From positions 1-37,566 of the forward strand of contig CATXJW010000018.1 of assembly GCA_958370325.1 (NCBI GenBank): DNA of 37,566 bases. Reading direction: 5' to 3'. Positions within the stretch are counted from its first letter, which is position 1. Each line of letters starts with the position of its first letter. The notes beneath the pieces are model-generated. The model made no database searches. It worked only from the letters and a program-made list of their open reading frames with translations, and was not told the DNA's origin. The translations under genes were made by a program, and so were the position numbers. Origin of the DNA: an uncultured Collinsella sp. (GTDB taxonomy: Bacteria; Actinomycetota; Coriobacteriia; Coriobacteriales; Coriobacteriaceae). Positions 23,692 to 30,429 of this stretch are shown here, in pieces.

Positions 23692-24525
23692 CTAGGCCAG
23701 GATGCCGACCGCGGAAAGGGCGATGCCGCCCACGATGGCGATCACGAGAAGCCAACCGGTGTTGACGTTCTTCTTGATGAGCCAGTACATAAGGCCGGTG
23801 AGGCCAAGGGAAATCATCTGGGGCATCATGCCGTCCAGGATGTCCTGGATCACGACAGTGCCGTCAGCGAACTGCAGCGGGGTGGTGGCGCCGATCAGCG
23901 TAGCAATCATGCCGCCCACGGACATAAGACCCACGATGCCGCAGACATACATGAGCTTCTCCATGAGGTCGCCGCCCTGGAGCTTGCTCAGGTACTCGTG
24001 GCCGCCCTGATAGCCCATCTTGGCTGCGAACCAAGTGATCAGCACGGAGGGAACGATGGAGATGAGCATGGCCAGGATCGGGCCCATGATGGAGCCCTGC
24101 TGAGCCAGCTGAACGCCCAGGCCGAAGGCGATAACGCGGATGGTGCCCTGGAAGAAGGAGTCACCGATACCGGAAAGCGGGCCCATGAGGGAGGTCTTGA
24201 CCGCGTTGATCGAATCGGGATCGAAGTTCTCGGGATCCTTGGCGTACTCCTCCTCCATGGAGGCGGCGAGGCCCAGGACGAAAGCGCTCGTCTGCGGGGT
24301 GCAGTTGTAGAACGCCATGTGACGGTGGTAAGCCTCTTTCTTAGCAGCGAGCTGCTTGGGGTCGGACTCATCCGGATAGAGGCGGTCGAGCGTGGGAACC
24401 ATGCCGTAGAGGAAGCCCATGTTCATCTGACGCTCGTAGTTCCAAGAGGACTGGATAGCCCAGGAGCGCCAGAAGAACTGGCTGACCTTCTTGTTCAGGG
24501 ACACGTCCTTGGTTGCGGTTGCCAT
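23692..24525 (-). CDS. PTS system, mannose family, IID component (module 3)
   Basis: This 277-aa membrane subunit has the hallmark MGPLSGIGDSFFQGTIRVIAFGLGVQLAQQG and an N-terminal FWRSWAIQSSWNYERQMNMGFLYGMVPTL stretch. CTPQTSAFVLGLAASMEEEYA lies between them. Several hydrophobic segments occupy the C-terminal half. The ATG at 24525 is preceded by AAGGAGGAAC (24531-24540); the in-frame upstream ATGs fall within IIC. It lies 13 bp after IIC. Codon use is strongly biased, as for the whole operon. Confidence 0.95.
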   Translation of the reverse strand: MATATKDVSLNKKVSQFFWRSWAIQSSWNYERQMNMGFLYGMVPTLDRLYPDESDPKQLAAKKEAYHRHMAFYNCTPQTSAFVLGLAASMEEEYAKDPENFDPDSINAVKTSLMGPLSGIGDSFFQGTIRVIAFGLGVQLAQQGSIMGPILAMLISIVPSVLITWFAAKMGYQGGHEYLSKLQGGDLMEKLMYVCGIVGLMSVGGMIATLIGATTPLQFADGTVVIQDILDGMMPQMISLGLTGLMYWLIKKNVNTGWLLVIAIVGGIALSAVGILA

Positions 24526-24538
24526 AGTGTGTTCCTCC

Positions 24539-25333
24539 TTAGTCTTCGTCGTCTTCGAGCGGATCGTAGTCGGAATCGACACCGGCGGCTGCATGGGAAC
24601 CATTGAACTTGAAGCCCATGAAGACGACAGCCAGGCACACACCGATCAGAGCGACCGCGATGACGGACAGGTTGAGGTAGGCGGCGAGCAGGAAGCCGAT
24701 GAACAGGAACGGAGTCATACCCTTCTTGATCATCATGGTGAGCAGCAGGGCCAGACCGTAGGCGGTCATGATCTTGGTGGAAACGTTAAGACCAGTGGAC
24801 AGCCACTCGGGAACCATGTTGACGATGGCCTGGACCAGGTCGGTGCCAGCATAGACGGCCAGGAAGATCGGCAGGAAGTACATGATGGCGTACAGACCGG
24901 CGCCGACACAGATATGCATGCGGTAGGCGGTCTTGAACTTTCCGTTATCGATCGCGCTATCTGCCACATGGGTGAGGGCGGCGATGATGGAGCGGAACAC
25001 GATGCCGAGGAGCTGACCCAGGACGGCGACCGGGATGGCGATCGTCATGGCGGTCTCGGCGGAAGCATCGGTCAGGCACGCGAAGGCAGCGGCCACGATG
25101 CCGCCCAGGACCATATCGGGCGGAACGGCGGCGCCGACCTGCACCAGGCCCATGGACACGAGCTCGACGGCGGCACCGACGGCAAGGCCGGTGGGCACAT
25201 CGCCCAGCAGCAGACCGACGAGCGTAGCGCCAACGAGGGGCTGCTCGAAGTTAAGACGACCGAGCAGGCGGGAGTCCCACATGCAGAACACGCCGACGAG
25301 GCCGACGAGCACCGCACTGATGAACGTATTCAT
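24539..25333 (-). CDS. PTS system, mannose family, IIC component (module 3)
   Basis: This 264-aa integral membrane channel starts with NTFISAVLVGLVGVFCMWDSRLLGRLNFEQPLVGATLVGLLLGDVPTGLAVGAAVELVSMGLVQVGAAVPPD, a classic EIIC-sorbose/mannose pattern. It ends in an acidic tail (DSDYDPLEDDED), like the IIC of module 1. It lies 36 bp after IIAB and 13 bp before IID. Confidence 0.95.
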   Translation of the reverse strand: MNTFISAVLVGLVGVFCMWDSRLLGRLNFEQPLVGATLVGLLLGDVPTGLAVGAAVELVSMGLVQVGAAVPPDMVLGGIVAAAFACLTDASAETAMTIAIPVAVLGQLLGIVFRSIIAALTHVADSAIDNGKFKTAYRMHICVGAGLYAIMYFLPIFLAVYAGTDLVQAIVNMVPEWLSTGLNVSTKIMTAYGLALLLTMMIKKGMTPFLFIGFLLAAYLNLSVIAVALIGVCLAVVFMGFKFNGSHAAAGVDSDYDPLEDDED

Positions 25334-25369
25334 ACCCTTCTCCTTTCAGTCAGGCAAATGCCTGGTTGA

Positions 25370-26293
25370 TTACAGCTTGGCGTCGATGTCGACGCTCTGA
25401 TACGTAGGGGTCTGCTGGACGTAGAGCTTGATGCCCATGTCGAGCAGCTGGTTGACGTCGGCCTTCTGGGTGGCGTCGAAGAAGACGGAGCTGTCCTTGC
25501 CGCCGACCTGCTCGGCACCGTCGTGGTTGGCGGTGGCGCCCAGGTTGATGGCGTCGAGCTTGTAGCCCTGGCAGAACTGCAGCATCTCGGCCGTGTTGCC
25601 AAAGACGAACATGACGCGCTCGCCGAGGGTGTTGAGCTTGTCCATCTTGGCGAGGGCACGCTCGACGGTGAAGACGTTCAGGCGCACGCCCTGGGGCTTG
25701 GCCAGCTTAAGAGCGCCCTTCTTGATGTCATCGTTGGCGGCAGCGTTGTCGACGACGATGATGCGCTCAGCCTGAACCTTGGTGGTCCAGGTAAAGACGA
25801 CCTGGCCGTGCAGCAGACGGTAGTCAAGACGTGCGAGGACGATCTTGGCGGGACCGGAGCTGTGACGGGGCGCCTTGGCCTTCTTAGTGGGGGCCGCGGC
25901 AGCCTCGACCGGTGCGTTGGGGTTGGTCAGACCGGTGCGGGCCTCGTTGATGAGGGCCGCGAGCTCGGCGCCCTTGACGGGGGCGGGGCTCATAGCGAGC
26001 GTGAGCGCCAGCGGAATGTTGAAACCGCTGACAACCGTGAACTTCGTGCCGTTCTTGGAAAGCTCGACCATGTTGTTGTTGACCGAGCTACCGAGCATAT
26101 CGGTTAGCACATACACGGTGTCGTCCGCGTTGAACGTGGCGATCATGGCGTCCACCTTGTTGGTGATGGGCTCCTTGTCGTCACGAGCAAGCGACACGAC
26201 GTGGACGTTCGACACGTCGCCGAGAACCATCTCGAGCGTGTCTTTGGCGCCTGCGGCCAGGCCGCCATGAGATGCGAGAATGATCTGATTCAT
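25370..26293 (-). CDS. PTS system, mannose family, fused IIAB component (module 3)
   Basis: This 307-aa two-domain phosphocarrier is a ManX-like fusion. The EIIA domain (about 1-122) has the phosphorylation site His9 in LASHGGLAAG and the VLTDMLGSSVNNNM motif. An Ala/Pro/Lys-rich linker follows (about 123-147). The EIIB domain (148-307) has the site His162 in ARLDYRLLHGQVVFTW, and INLGA. Module 1 keeps the two domains as separate genes, so this is the alternative arrangement. AGGAGGAGG precedes the ATG. The promoter has a TATAAT box directly against a symmetrical operator. Confidence 0.95.
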   Translation of the reverse strand: MNQIILASHGGLAAGAKDTLEMVLGDVSNVHVVSLARDDKEPITNKVDAMIATFNADDTVYVLTDMLGSSVNNNMVELSKNGTKFTVVSGFNIPLALTLAMSPAPVKGAELAALINEARTGLTNPNAPVEAAAAPTKKAKAPRHSSGPAKIVLARLDYRLLHGQVVFTWTTKVQAERIIVVDNAAANDDIKKGALKLAKPQGVRLNVFTVERALAKMDKLNTLGERVMFVFGNTAEMLQFCQGYKLDAINLGATANHDGAEQVGGKDSSVFFDATQKADVNQLLDMGIKLYVQQTPTYQSVDIDAKL

Positions 26294-26319
26294 CTTGCCT
26301 CCTCCTTTTCGTTATGGTC

Positions 26320-26339
26320 ATTATAACGTCTTATACGTT
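26320..26339 (-). promoter_or_regulatory. -10 box and operator of the IIAB-IIC-IID-SIS3 operon
   Basis: Minus-strand TATAAT (26320-26325) directly follows the symmetrical AACGT (26335-26339) N5 ACGTT (26325-26329). A repressor there would cover the -10/-35 spacer. ACGT-N5-ACGT also precedes GntR3. Confidence 0.6.
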
Positions 26340-26476
26340 GCTTATATTGATAATTAGTATATAAACCGTTCGCGGGTGAAAAACGACCGTTGGCGGGTTT
26401 AACGCACTTGAAACGTTGGGGCTGGGTAGGCCGACGCTGGCTGGATAACCCCAGGTCGGACACCGCGCGCAACCCC

Positions 26477-27559
26477 CTATCGCACAAAGTACCAGGGGCT
26501 TTCCTGCACGGTGGGCTCCAGCGCAATGCCGGTGCGCTCGCGGAACAGATCCATGTCCTGCGATTTCTCCGTCCACCACGCGTTGGGCTTAAAGGTCATG
26601 CTCTCAACGATATGGCCGACAAAGGCACTGTTGCGCAACTTGGAGAAGTTGGTGTTCATAATCAGGATGGACGCGAGCACCAGCACGATGCCCAGGACCT
26701 TGATCGCGCCGGCGGGCTCGGCGTAGATGCCAATACCGACCAGAACGGTCGCCACGGTTTCGAACGAAGCCACGACCGGTACCTTCGACGTCTCGAGATC
26801 CATCGAAAGGCCCTGCATATAGAAGATGTACGCAAGAGCCGTCGGAATAAAGCCAAAGCCTGCGAACAGCAGAATGAGCTGCGGGGACATTGCCGCGGCT
26901 ACATCGGACCACGGAGCCGAAAGCACTGCCATAAAGCATCCGCCAAAGACAAAGCCCCAAAACGTCACCGCCAGCGGATGCAGCGTCTTGGTGGCCATAC
27001 GGCTAAACACAGCCAGCAGTGCACCGCAAAGTCCGGCGATCACACCCGACGCGACGCCCCAAGCCGAGAAATGGAAACCGGACAGGTCGCCGCTCGTCAC
27101 CGCGAGCACGCAACCCACAATGTTAAAGACGATGGCGACGAGCTTGTTGGGGGTCACGTCCTCGCGATAAAGCACGCGGCCGAGCATGACGCCAAACACC
27201 GGCGAGGTGTAGAGCAGCACCGAGGCCGTGGACATGCCCACCTCGCCCATGCACTCGTAATAGCAGGTGTTGGCGACGGCCAAACCGACGATACCGACAA
27301 GTGCGCAGGGGACGAGCTCTTTAGGACTTGCCTTGAACAGCGCCATGGGACCCGAGGCTTTTCCCTCACGAGTACCTCCCTGGCAACCCATAAATGCCAA
27401 GACCGGAGCCATTAAGACGGCACCCGACAACAGGCGAAAGGCCGCCATACTCTGAGACGAAACGCCCAGGGCCGATATCCCGTTAACAAAGATTCCGATG
27501 GTGCCCCACATAAGCGCGGCGATCAGCACCAGCGCATAGCCCAGATTGCTTTTCTTCAA
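26477..27559 (-). CDS. EamA/DMT-family transporter
   Basis: This 360-aa inner-membrane protein has two EamA repeats of about five helices each. The first begins LGYALVLIAALMWGTIGIFVNGI and ends near VFNIVGCVLAVTSGD; the second begins with AWGVASGVIAGLCGALLAVFSRMA and ends near VLGIVLVLASILIMNTN. A 50-residue hydrophilic tail follows. These carriers often export amino acids or metabolites. I chose the TTG at 27559 because AGGAGG stands 5 nt before it. An in-frame ATG at 27595 has no ribosome binding site and lies almost at the expected transcription start. An operator-like repeat upstream resembles that of module 3, so it might export the amine released by the SIS enzymes. That is inference. 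Confidence 0.87.
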   Translation of the reverse strand: MKKSNLGYALVLIAALMWGTIGIFVNGISALGVSSQSMAAFRLLSGAVLMAPVLAFMGCQGGTREGKASGPMALFKASPKELVPCALVGIVGLAVANTCYYECMGEVGMSTASVLLYTSPVFGVMLGRVLYREDVTPNKLVAIVFNIVGCVLAVTSGDLSGFHFSAWGVASGVIAGLCGALLAVFSRMATKTLHPLAVTFWGFVFGGCFMAVLSAPWSDVAAAMSPQLILLFAGFGFIPTALAYIFYMQGLSMDLETSKVPVVASFETVATVLVGIGIYAEPAGAIKVLGIVLVLASILIMNTNFSKLRNSAFVGHIVESMTFKPNAWWTEKSQDMDLFRERTGIALEPTVQESPWYFVR

Positions 27560-27598
27560 CGCAGCCTCCTCGGTATCGTTTCCAATATGTTTCATGCT

Positions 27599-27615
27599 AC
27601 GTTATAGTCGTTATA
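27599..27615. promoter_or_regulatory. Operator-like repeat before the EamA gene
   Basis: CGTTATA occurs twice in tandem (27600-27606 and 27609-27615). ACGT-N5-TCGT (27599-27611) is one base off the symmetrical module 3 motif. Confidence 0.4.
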
Positions 27616-27715
27616 TACATTTATCAAGACTGAAATCGGCGAACGGGAAACTTTTGAAACAAGGAGTGCCCCCAACTGCCAGCAGAAAGGGAACGTCCCC
27701 AAGTGCCGCTCTAGC

Positions 27716-27782
27716 AGTTGCGGTGAAATAGTTCTCAAACAGAGGTTTCACGCCCCCAAACAGGAACTATTCCACCGCAACT
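27716..27782. repeat. Palindromic element H (67 bp)
   Basis: AGTTGCGGTGAAATAGTTCT (27716-27735) and GGAACTATTCCACCGCAACT (27763-27782) pair with two mismatches around a 27-nt loop. It is downstream of SIS4. A GGGAACGTCCCC segment (27690-27700), also seen in repeat families of this type, sits just beside it. Confidence 0.8.
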
Positions 27783-27818
27783 TATGAGGGGTATTGGGCT
27801 GTTAGGCCGCTCTATCCC

Positions 27819-28811
27819 TTAGTAGTCCAGCTTCCACATGTAGCGGCGCGTCATGTAGTCCTTGTGGGTGACGGCGGAGAGCGCGCGCATGTACACGTTG
27901 TTGAGGATCGGGGCAAAGATCAGGTGGTTGAAGTACTCGCTCACGCTGTCCTTGATGTCGTTGAGACCGAGCTCCTTAGCGTCGAGCTGGTAGACGCGCT
28001 CGCCACCGTACTGGTTGACAAAGCGAATGCCGCGCTCGTCGTTGCAGCGGCTGCGGCCGACGCTAATGAGCTGGAACAGCGAGGTGCGCTTGTCCAGGAT
28101 CTCGAAGGGGCCGTGGAAGAAGTCGCAGGTGTTGATGGTGCAGGAGTCGATCTGCAGCATCTCCTGCACGTTGCAGATGCTAAAGACGTAGGCGGCACCA
28201 AAGAGCGGACCCTGAGCCATGACGTTGATGCAGGGCTTGTCGGCGTTCTGCTCGGCCCACTTGGCAGCGAGCGGACGGGTGTACTCGACGGCCTTGCGAT
28301 AGATGGGATCGACCAGGTCGAAGGCGGCCATGGCGGTCTCGTACTCCGCGTAGCCCTCGGTCTGCTGCGTGAGCTCCATGGCGATCATGGTCACGACGGC
28401 AGAGTTGGTGCGGCCCATGCAGGACTCGTCGACGGCAAGGCTGTCGTACTGGATCTTGTAGTCGCAGACCTCGGTGAGGGCGGACTCGTCAACATAGATG
28501 GCGATGGTGCTGGCGCCGTGGTCCTTGGCGACCTGGGCGGCGACGATGGTCTCCTTGGTGCCGCGCATGGACACGACGACGGCCAGGGTGTTCTCGTTGA
28601 CGTAGGCCGGGGTGGCGTGCACGAACTCGTTGCTAGTGTAGCTGGAGCTCACGACCTGCGTGGCCTCGTGCTCCATAAAGTACTGGGCAGGATAGTTGCC
28701 GCCGTTGGATCCGCCGGCGCCAATCCACACGACGCGCTTGATGCCGCCCTTGTCTGCCTTGTCAGCCAAAACCTGGGAGACGACGTCCTTAACCTGTTCC
28801 TGAGTAGTCAT
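27819..28811 (-). CDS. SIS-domain sugar-amine phosphate deglycase, FrlB-like (SIS4)
   Basis: This 330-aa paralogue has a first SIS motif VVWIGAGGSNGG (27-38); the phosphosugar loop VVSMRGTKETIV (79-90) is more divergent than in SIS1-3. Glu217 and His233 keep the 16-residue spacing, but the surroundings differ: QEMLQ instead of EMQW, and CDFFHGPFE with Asp in place of the Glu three residues before the His. The tail TRRYMWKLDY is close to SIS3. It is divergent from GntR4, with repeated GCATACAA sites between them. It has no PTS partner nearby. Confidence 0.85.
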   Translation of the reverse strand: MTTQEQVKDVVSQVLADKADKGGIKRVVWIGAGGSNGGNYPAQYFMEHEATQVVSSSYTSNEFVHATPAYVNENTLAVVVSMRGTKETIVAAQVAKDHGASTIAIYVDESALTEVCDYKIQYDSLAVDESCMGRTNSAVVTMIAMELTQQTEGYAEYETAMAAFDLVDPIYRKAVEYTRPLAAKWAEQNADKPCINVMAQGPLFGAAYVFSICNVQEMLQIDSCTINTCDFFHGPFEILDKRTSLFQLISVGRSRCNDERGIRFVNQYGGERVYQLDAKELGLNDIKDSVSEYFNHLIFAPILNNVYMRALSAVTHKDYMTRRYMWKLDY

Positions 28812-28849
28812 CGTGCATCAGCCTTTCTTCTCGTTTGATGCTGTCGATG

Positions 28850-28869
28850 GCATACAAGTTACATACATG
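28850..28869. promoter_or_regulatory. Candidate GntR4 operator, SIS4 side
   Basis: GCATACAAGTTACATACATG closely matches 28989-29008. An inverted half (AGTTGTATGC) lies at 28887-28896. It is 38 bp upstream of the SIS4 start. Confidence 0.5.
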
Positions 28870-28960
28870 TTTTAGCGATGTCGACTAGTTGTATGCTATA
28901 TTTGTCTTAGAAATTTTGCTGATGCGGTTTTCGATAACTCGTTACCAGCAGTTTTATTGT

Positions 28961-28973
28961 TGTATTGGATACA
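28961..28973. promoter_or_regulatory. Palindrome in the SIS4-GntR4 gap
   Basis: TGTAT and ATACA flank TGG. It shares the ATACA half-site with the GCATACAA repeats on either side. Confidence 0.4.
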
Positions 28974-28988
28974 TGCTTGATTAGGAAA

Positions 28989-29008
28989 GCATACAAGTTA
29001 GATACAGG
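28989..29008. promoter_or_regulatory. Candidate GntR4 operator, own side
   Basis: GCATACAAGTTAGATACAGG matches the SIS4-side site in 17 of 20 bases. It ends 8 bp before the GntR4 start codon, so binding there would also block translation initiation sequences in the transcript region. Confidence 0.5.
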
Positions 29009-29016
29009 TTGATCGC

Positions 29017-29739
29017 ATGAACGCTTCGTCTAAAAAGAAACTGGCCCAATACGAGCGCTTGGCGGGCATGCTGCGCGACCGCATCGCCGCCGGCACCTAC
29101 GTCCGTGGAGACAAGCTGCCGTCCGAGATGGAGCTCATGGGCGAATCAGGCCTGTCGCGCAGCACCGTGCGCCACGCCCTTAAGGTGCTCGTTGATGAGG
29201 GCCTGGTGCGCACCGAGCGCGGGCGTGGCGCCTTTGTGGCCGACACGCCCGCGCTCCACGAGAACAACCTGGTGTTTTCGAGCTATACGGCACAGGTCCA
29301 GGGTCAGGGCATGAAGCCCACCACGCGCACCGTGGACTCGGGCTTTGCCAAGGCGACCGGCAGCATAGCTAAGTTCTTTGACGCCGCCATGGGCAGCAAG
29401 CTCGTCAAACTTGTCCGCCTGCGCTACCTGGACGACGCGCCGCTGTGTCTGGAGACCACCTACCTGCCGCCAAGCTTTGGGTCGCTCATCGATCGCGATA
29501 TCAACGGTTCGCTCTACGCCACGCTGCGCCAGGAATTCCATCGCGCGCCGGCACAGGGGCACAAGACCTTTGAGGTGTGCTATGCCTCGCAAAACGAGGC
29601 ATTTTTGCTCAACGTTGAGCGCGGGCAGGCGCTGATCCTGATCACCGACTACGTCTACGACACCGACGGCCGCCCGCTCCATGTCTCCAAGCGCATCCAA
29701 CGCACCGACCGCGCCAAATACACCGAGCCCATCGGCTAA
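29017..29739 (+). CDS. GntR family regulator, HutC/UTRA type (GntR4)
   Basis: This 240-aa repressor has a winged helix (YERLAGMLRDRIAAGTYVRGDKLPSEMELMGESGLSRSTVRHALKVLVDEGLVRTERGRGAFV) and a UTRA domain ending in HVSKRIQRTDRAKY. It is divergent from SIS4, which is its likely target, and the 205-bp gap holds repeated GCATACAA sites. The ribosome binding site is weak (AGG 8-9 nt upstream). The stop codon overlaps palindromic element A by two bases. Confidence 0.9.
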   Translation: MNASSKKKLAQYERLAGMLRDRIAAGTYVRGDKLPSEMELMGESGLSRSTVRHALKVLVDEGLVRTERGRGAFVADTPALHENNLVFSSYTAQVQGQGMKPTTRTVDSGFAKATGSIAKFFDAAMGSKLVKLVRLRYLDDAPLCLETTYLPPSFGSLIDRDINGSLYATLRQEFHRAPAQGHKTFEVCYASQNEAFLLNVERGQALILITDYVYDTDGRPLHVSKRIQRTDRAKYTEPIG

Positions 29740-29776
29740 CCTGCCAAAATAAACCTGTCCCTAAATGGTAGGTTTG
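29738..29776. repeat. Palindromic element A, copy 4, spanning two stop codons
   Basis: AACCTGCCA and TGGTAGGTT flank the core AAATAAACCTGTCCC. It begins inside the GntR4 stop codon and contains the last four codons and the stop of the convergent GNAT gene (29761-29763). Confidence 0.85.
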
Positions 29777-30351
29777 AGGAGGTCGGGGAACCAGGTTGGT
29801 TTGGGTTGGTTAGGGACGCGCTCGGCCAGGACCAGCTCCATCCAGCACATGTCGTACCAGCGGCCGAACTTTTGGGCGCAGCGATCGAAGGCGCCCACCA
29901 GGCGATACCCCATATGGGCATGGAAATCCTGGCTGTTGTGCGTCAGGTACTCGTCGTCCTTGTCGTGCGGCACGGCGATGAGCGCGCACATGTTGGTGAT
30001 GCCCATCGCGACCAGACACTGCTTGAGCGCATCGTGCAGCTTGCGGCCCAGCCCGCCGTGACGTACGTCGCGCGCCAGGTAGATCGACGTCTCGACCGAC
30101 CAGTCGTATGCCTCGCGGCTGTTGAGCGGGCTCACATAGGCATAGCCTACCGGGCGCCCGTCCAGCTCCATCACCAGGTACGGATAGCGCTTGAGCGTAC
30201 GCTCGATGCGCCCGGCGAACTCCTCAACGCTCGGCACCTCGTATTCGCAGGTAATCGCCGTCTGGCGCACATATGGCTCATAGATGGCAAGCAACGCCGG
30301 CGCATCATCGGGCGTCGCCAGGCGAATCGTAGGCTCGGACATCGCGGTCAT
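29761..30351 (-). CDS. GNAT-family N-acetyltransferase, phosphinothricin-acetyltransferase-like
   Basis: This 196-aa acetyltransferase has IRLATPDDAPALLAIYEPYV at the N-terminus, the VGYAYVSPLNSREAYDWSVETSIYLARDVRHGGLGRKLHDAL region with the acetyl-CoA loop (RHGGLGRKL; consensus Q/RxxGxG/A), and HAHMGYRLVGAFDRCAQKFGRWYDMCWMEL, as in YncA/Pat enzymes. The true acceptor is unknown. The ATG at 30351 follows AGAAGG by 5 nt. The last residues Lys-Pro-Thr-Ile and the stop are encoded by palindromic element A, which suggests the original 3' end was replaced. Confidence 0.9.
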   Translation of the reverse strand: MTAMSEPTIRLATPDDAPALLAIYEPYVRQTAITCEYEVPSVEEFAGRIERTLKRYPYLVMELDGRPVGYAYVSPLNSREAYDWSVETSIYLARDVRHGGLGRKLHDALKQCLVAMGITNMCALIAVPHDKDDEYLTHNSQDFHAHMGYRLVGAFDRCAQKFGRWYDMCWMELVLAERVPNQPKPTWFPDLLKPTI

Positions 30352-30376
30352 ACAGCCCTTCTCCCTCAAAAGCAAA

Positions 30377-30411
30377 GGCCGCCTTGCGCCAAACCCAGGC
30401 GCAAGGCGGCC
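30377..30411 (-). terminator. Terminator after the threonine-aldolase-like gene
   Basis: GGCCGCCTTGCGCC (30377-30390) and GGCGCAAGGCGGCC (30398-30411) are perfect 14-bp arms with a 7-nt loop, followed on the minus strand by TTTGCTTTT. Confidence 0.9.
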
Positions 30412-30429
30412 CCTCGTCATAACATCAAG

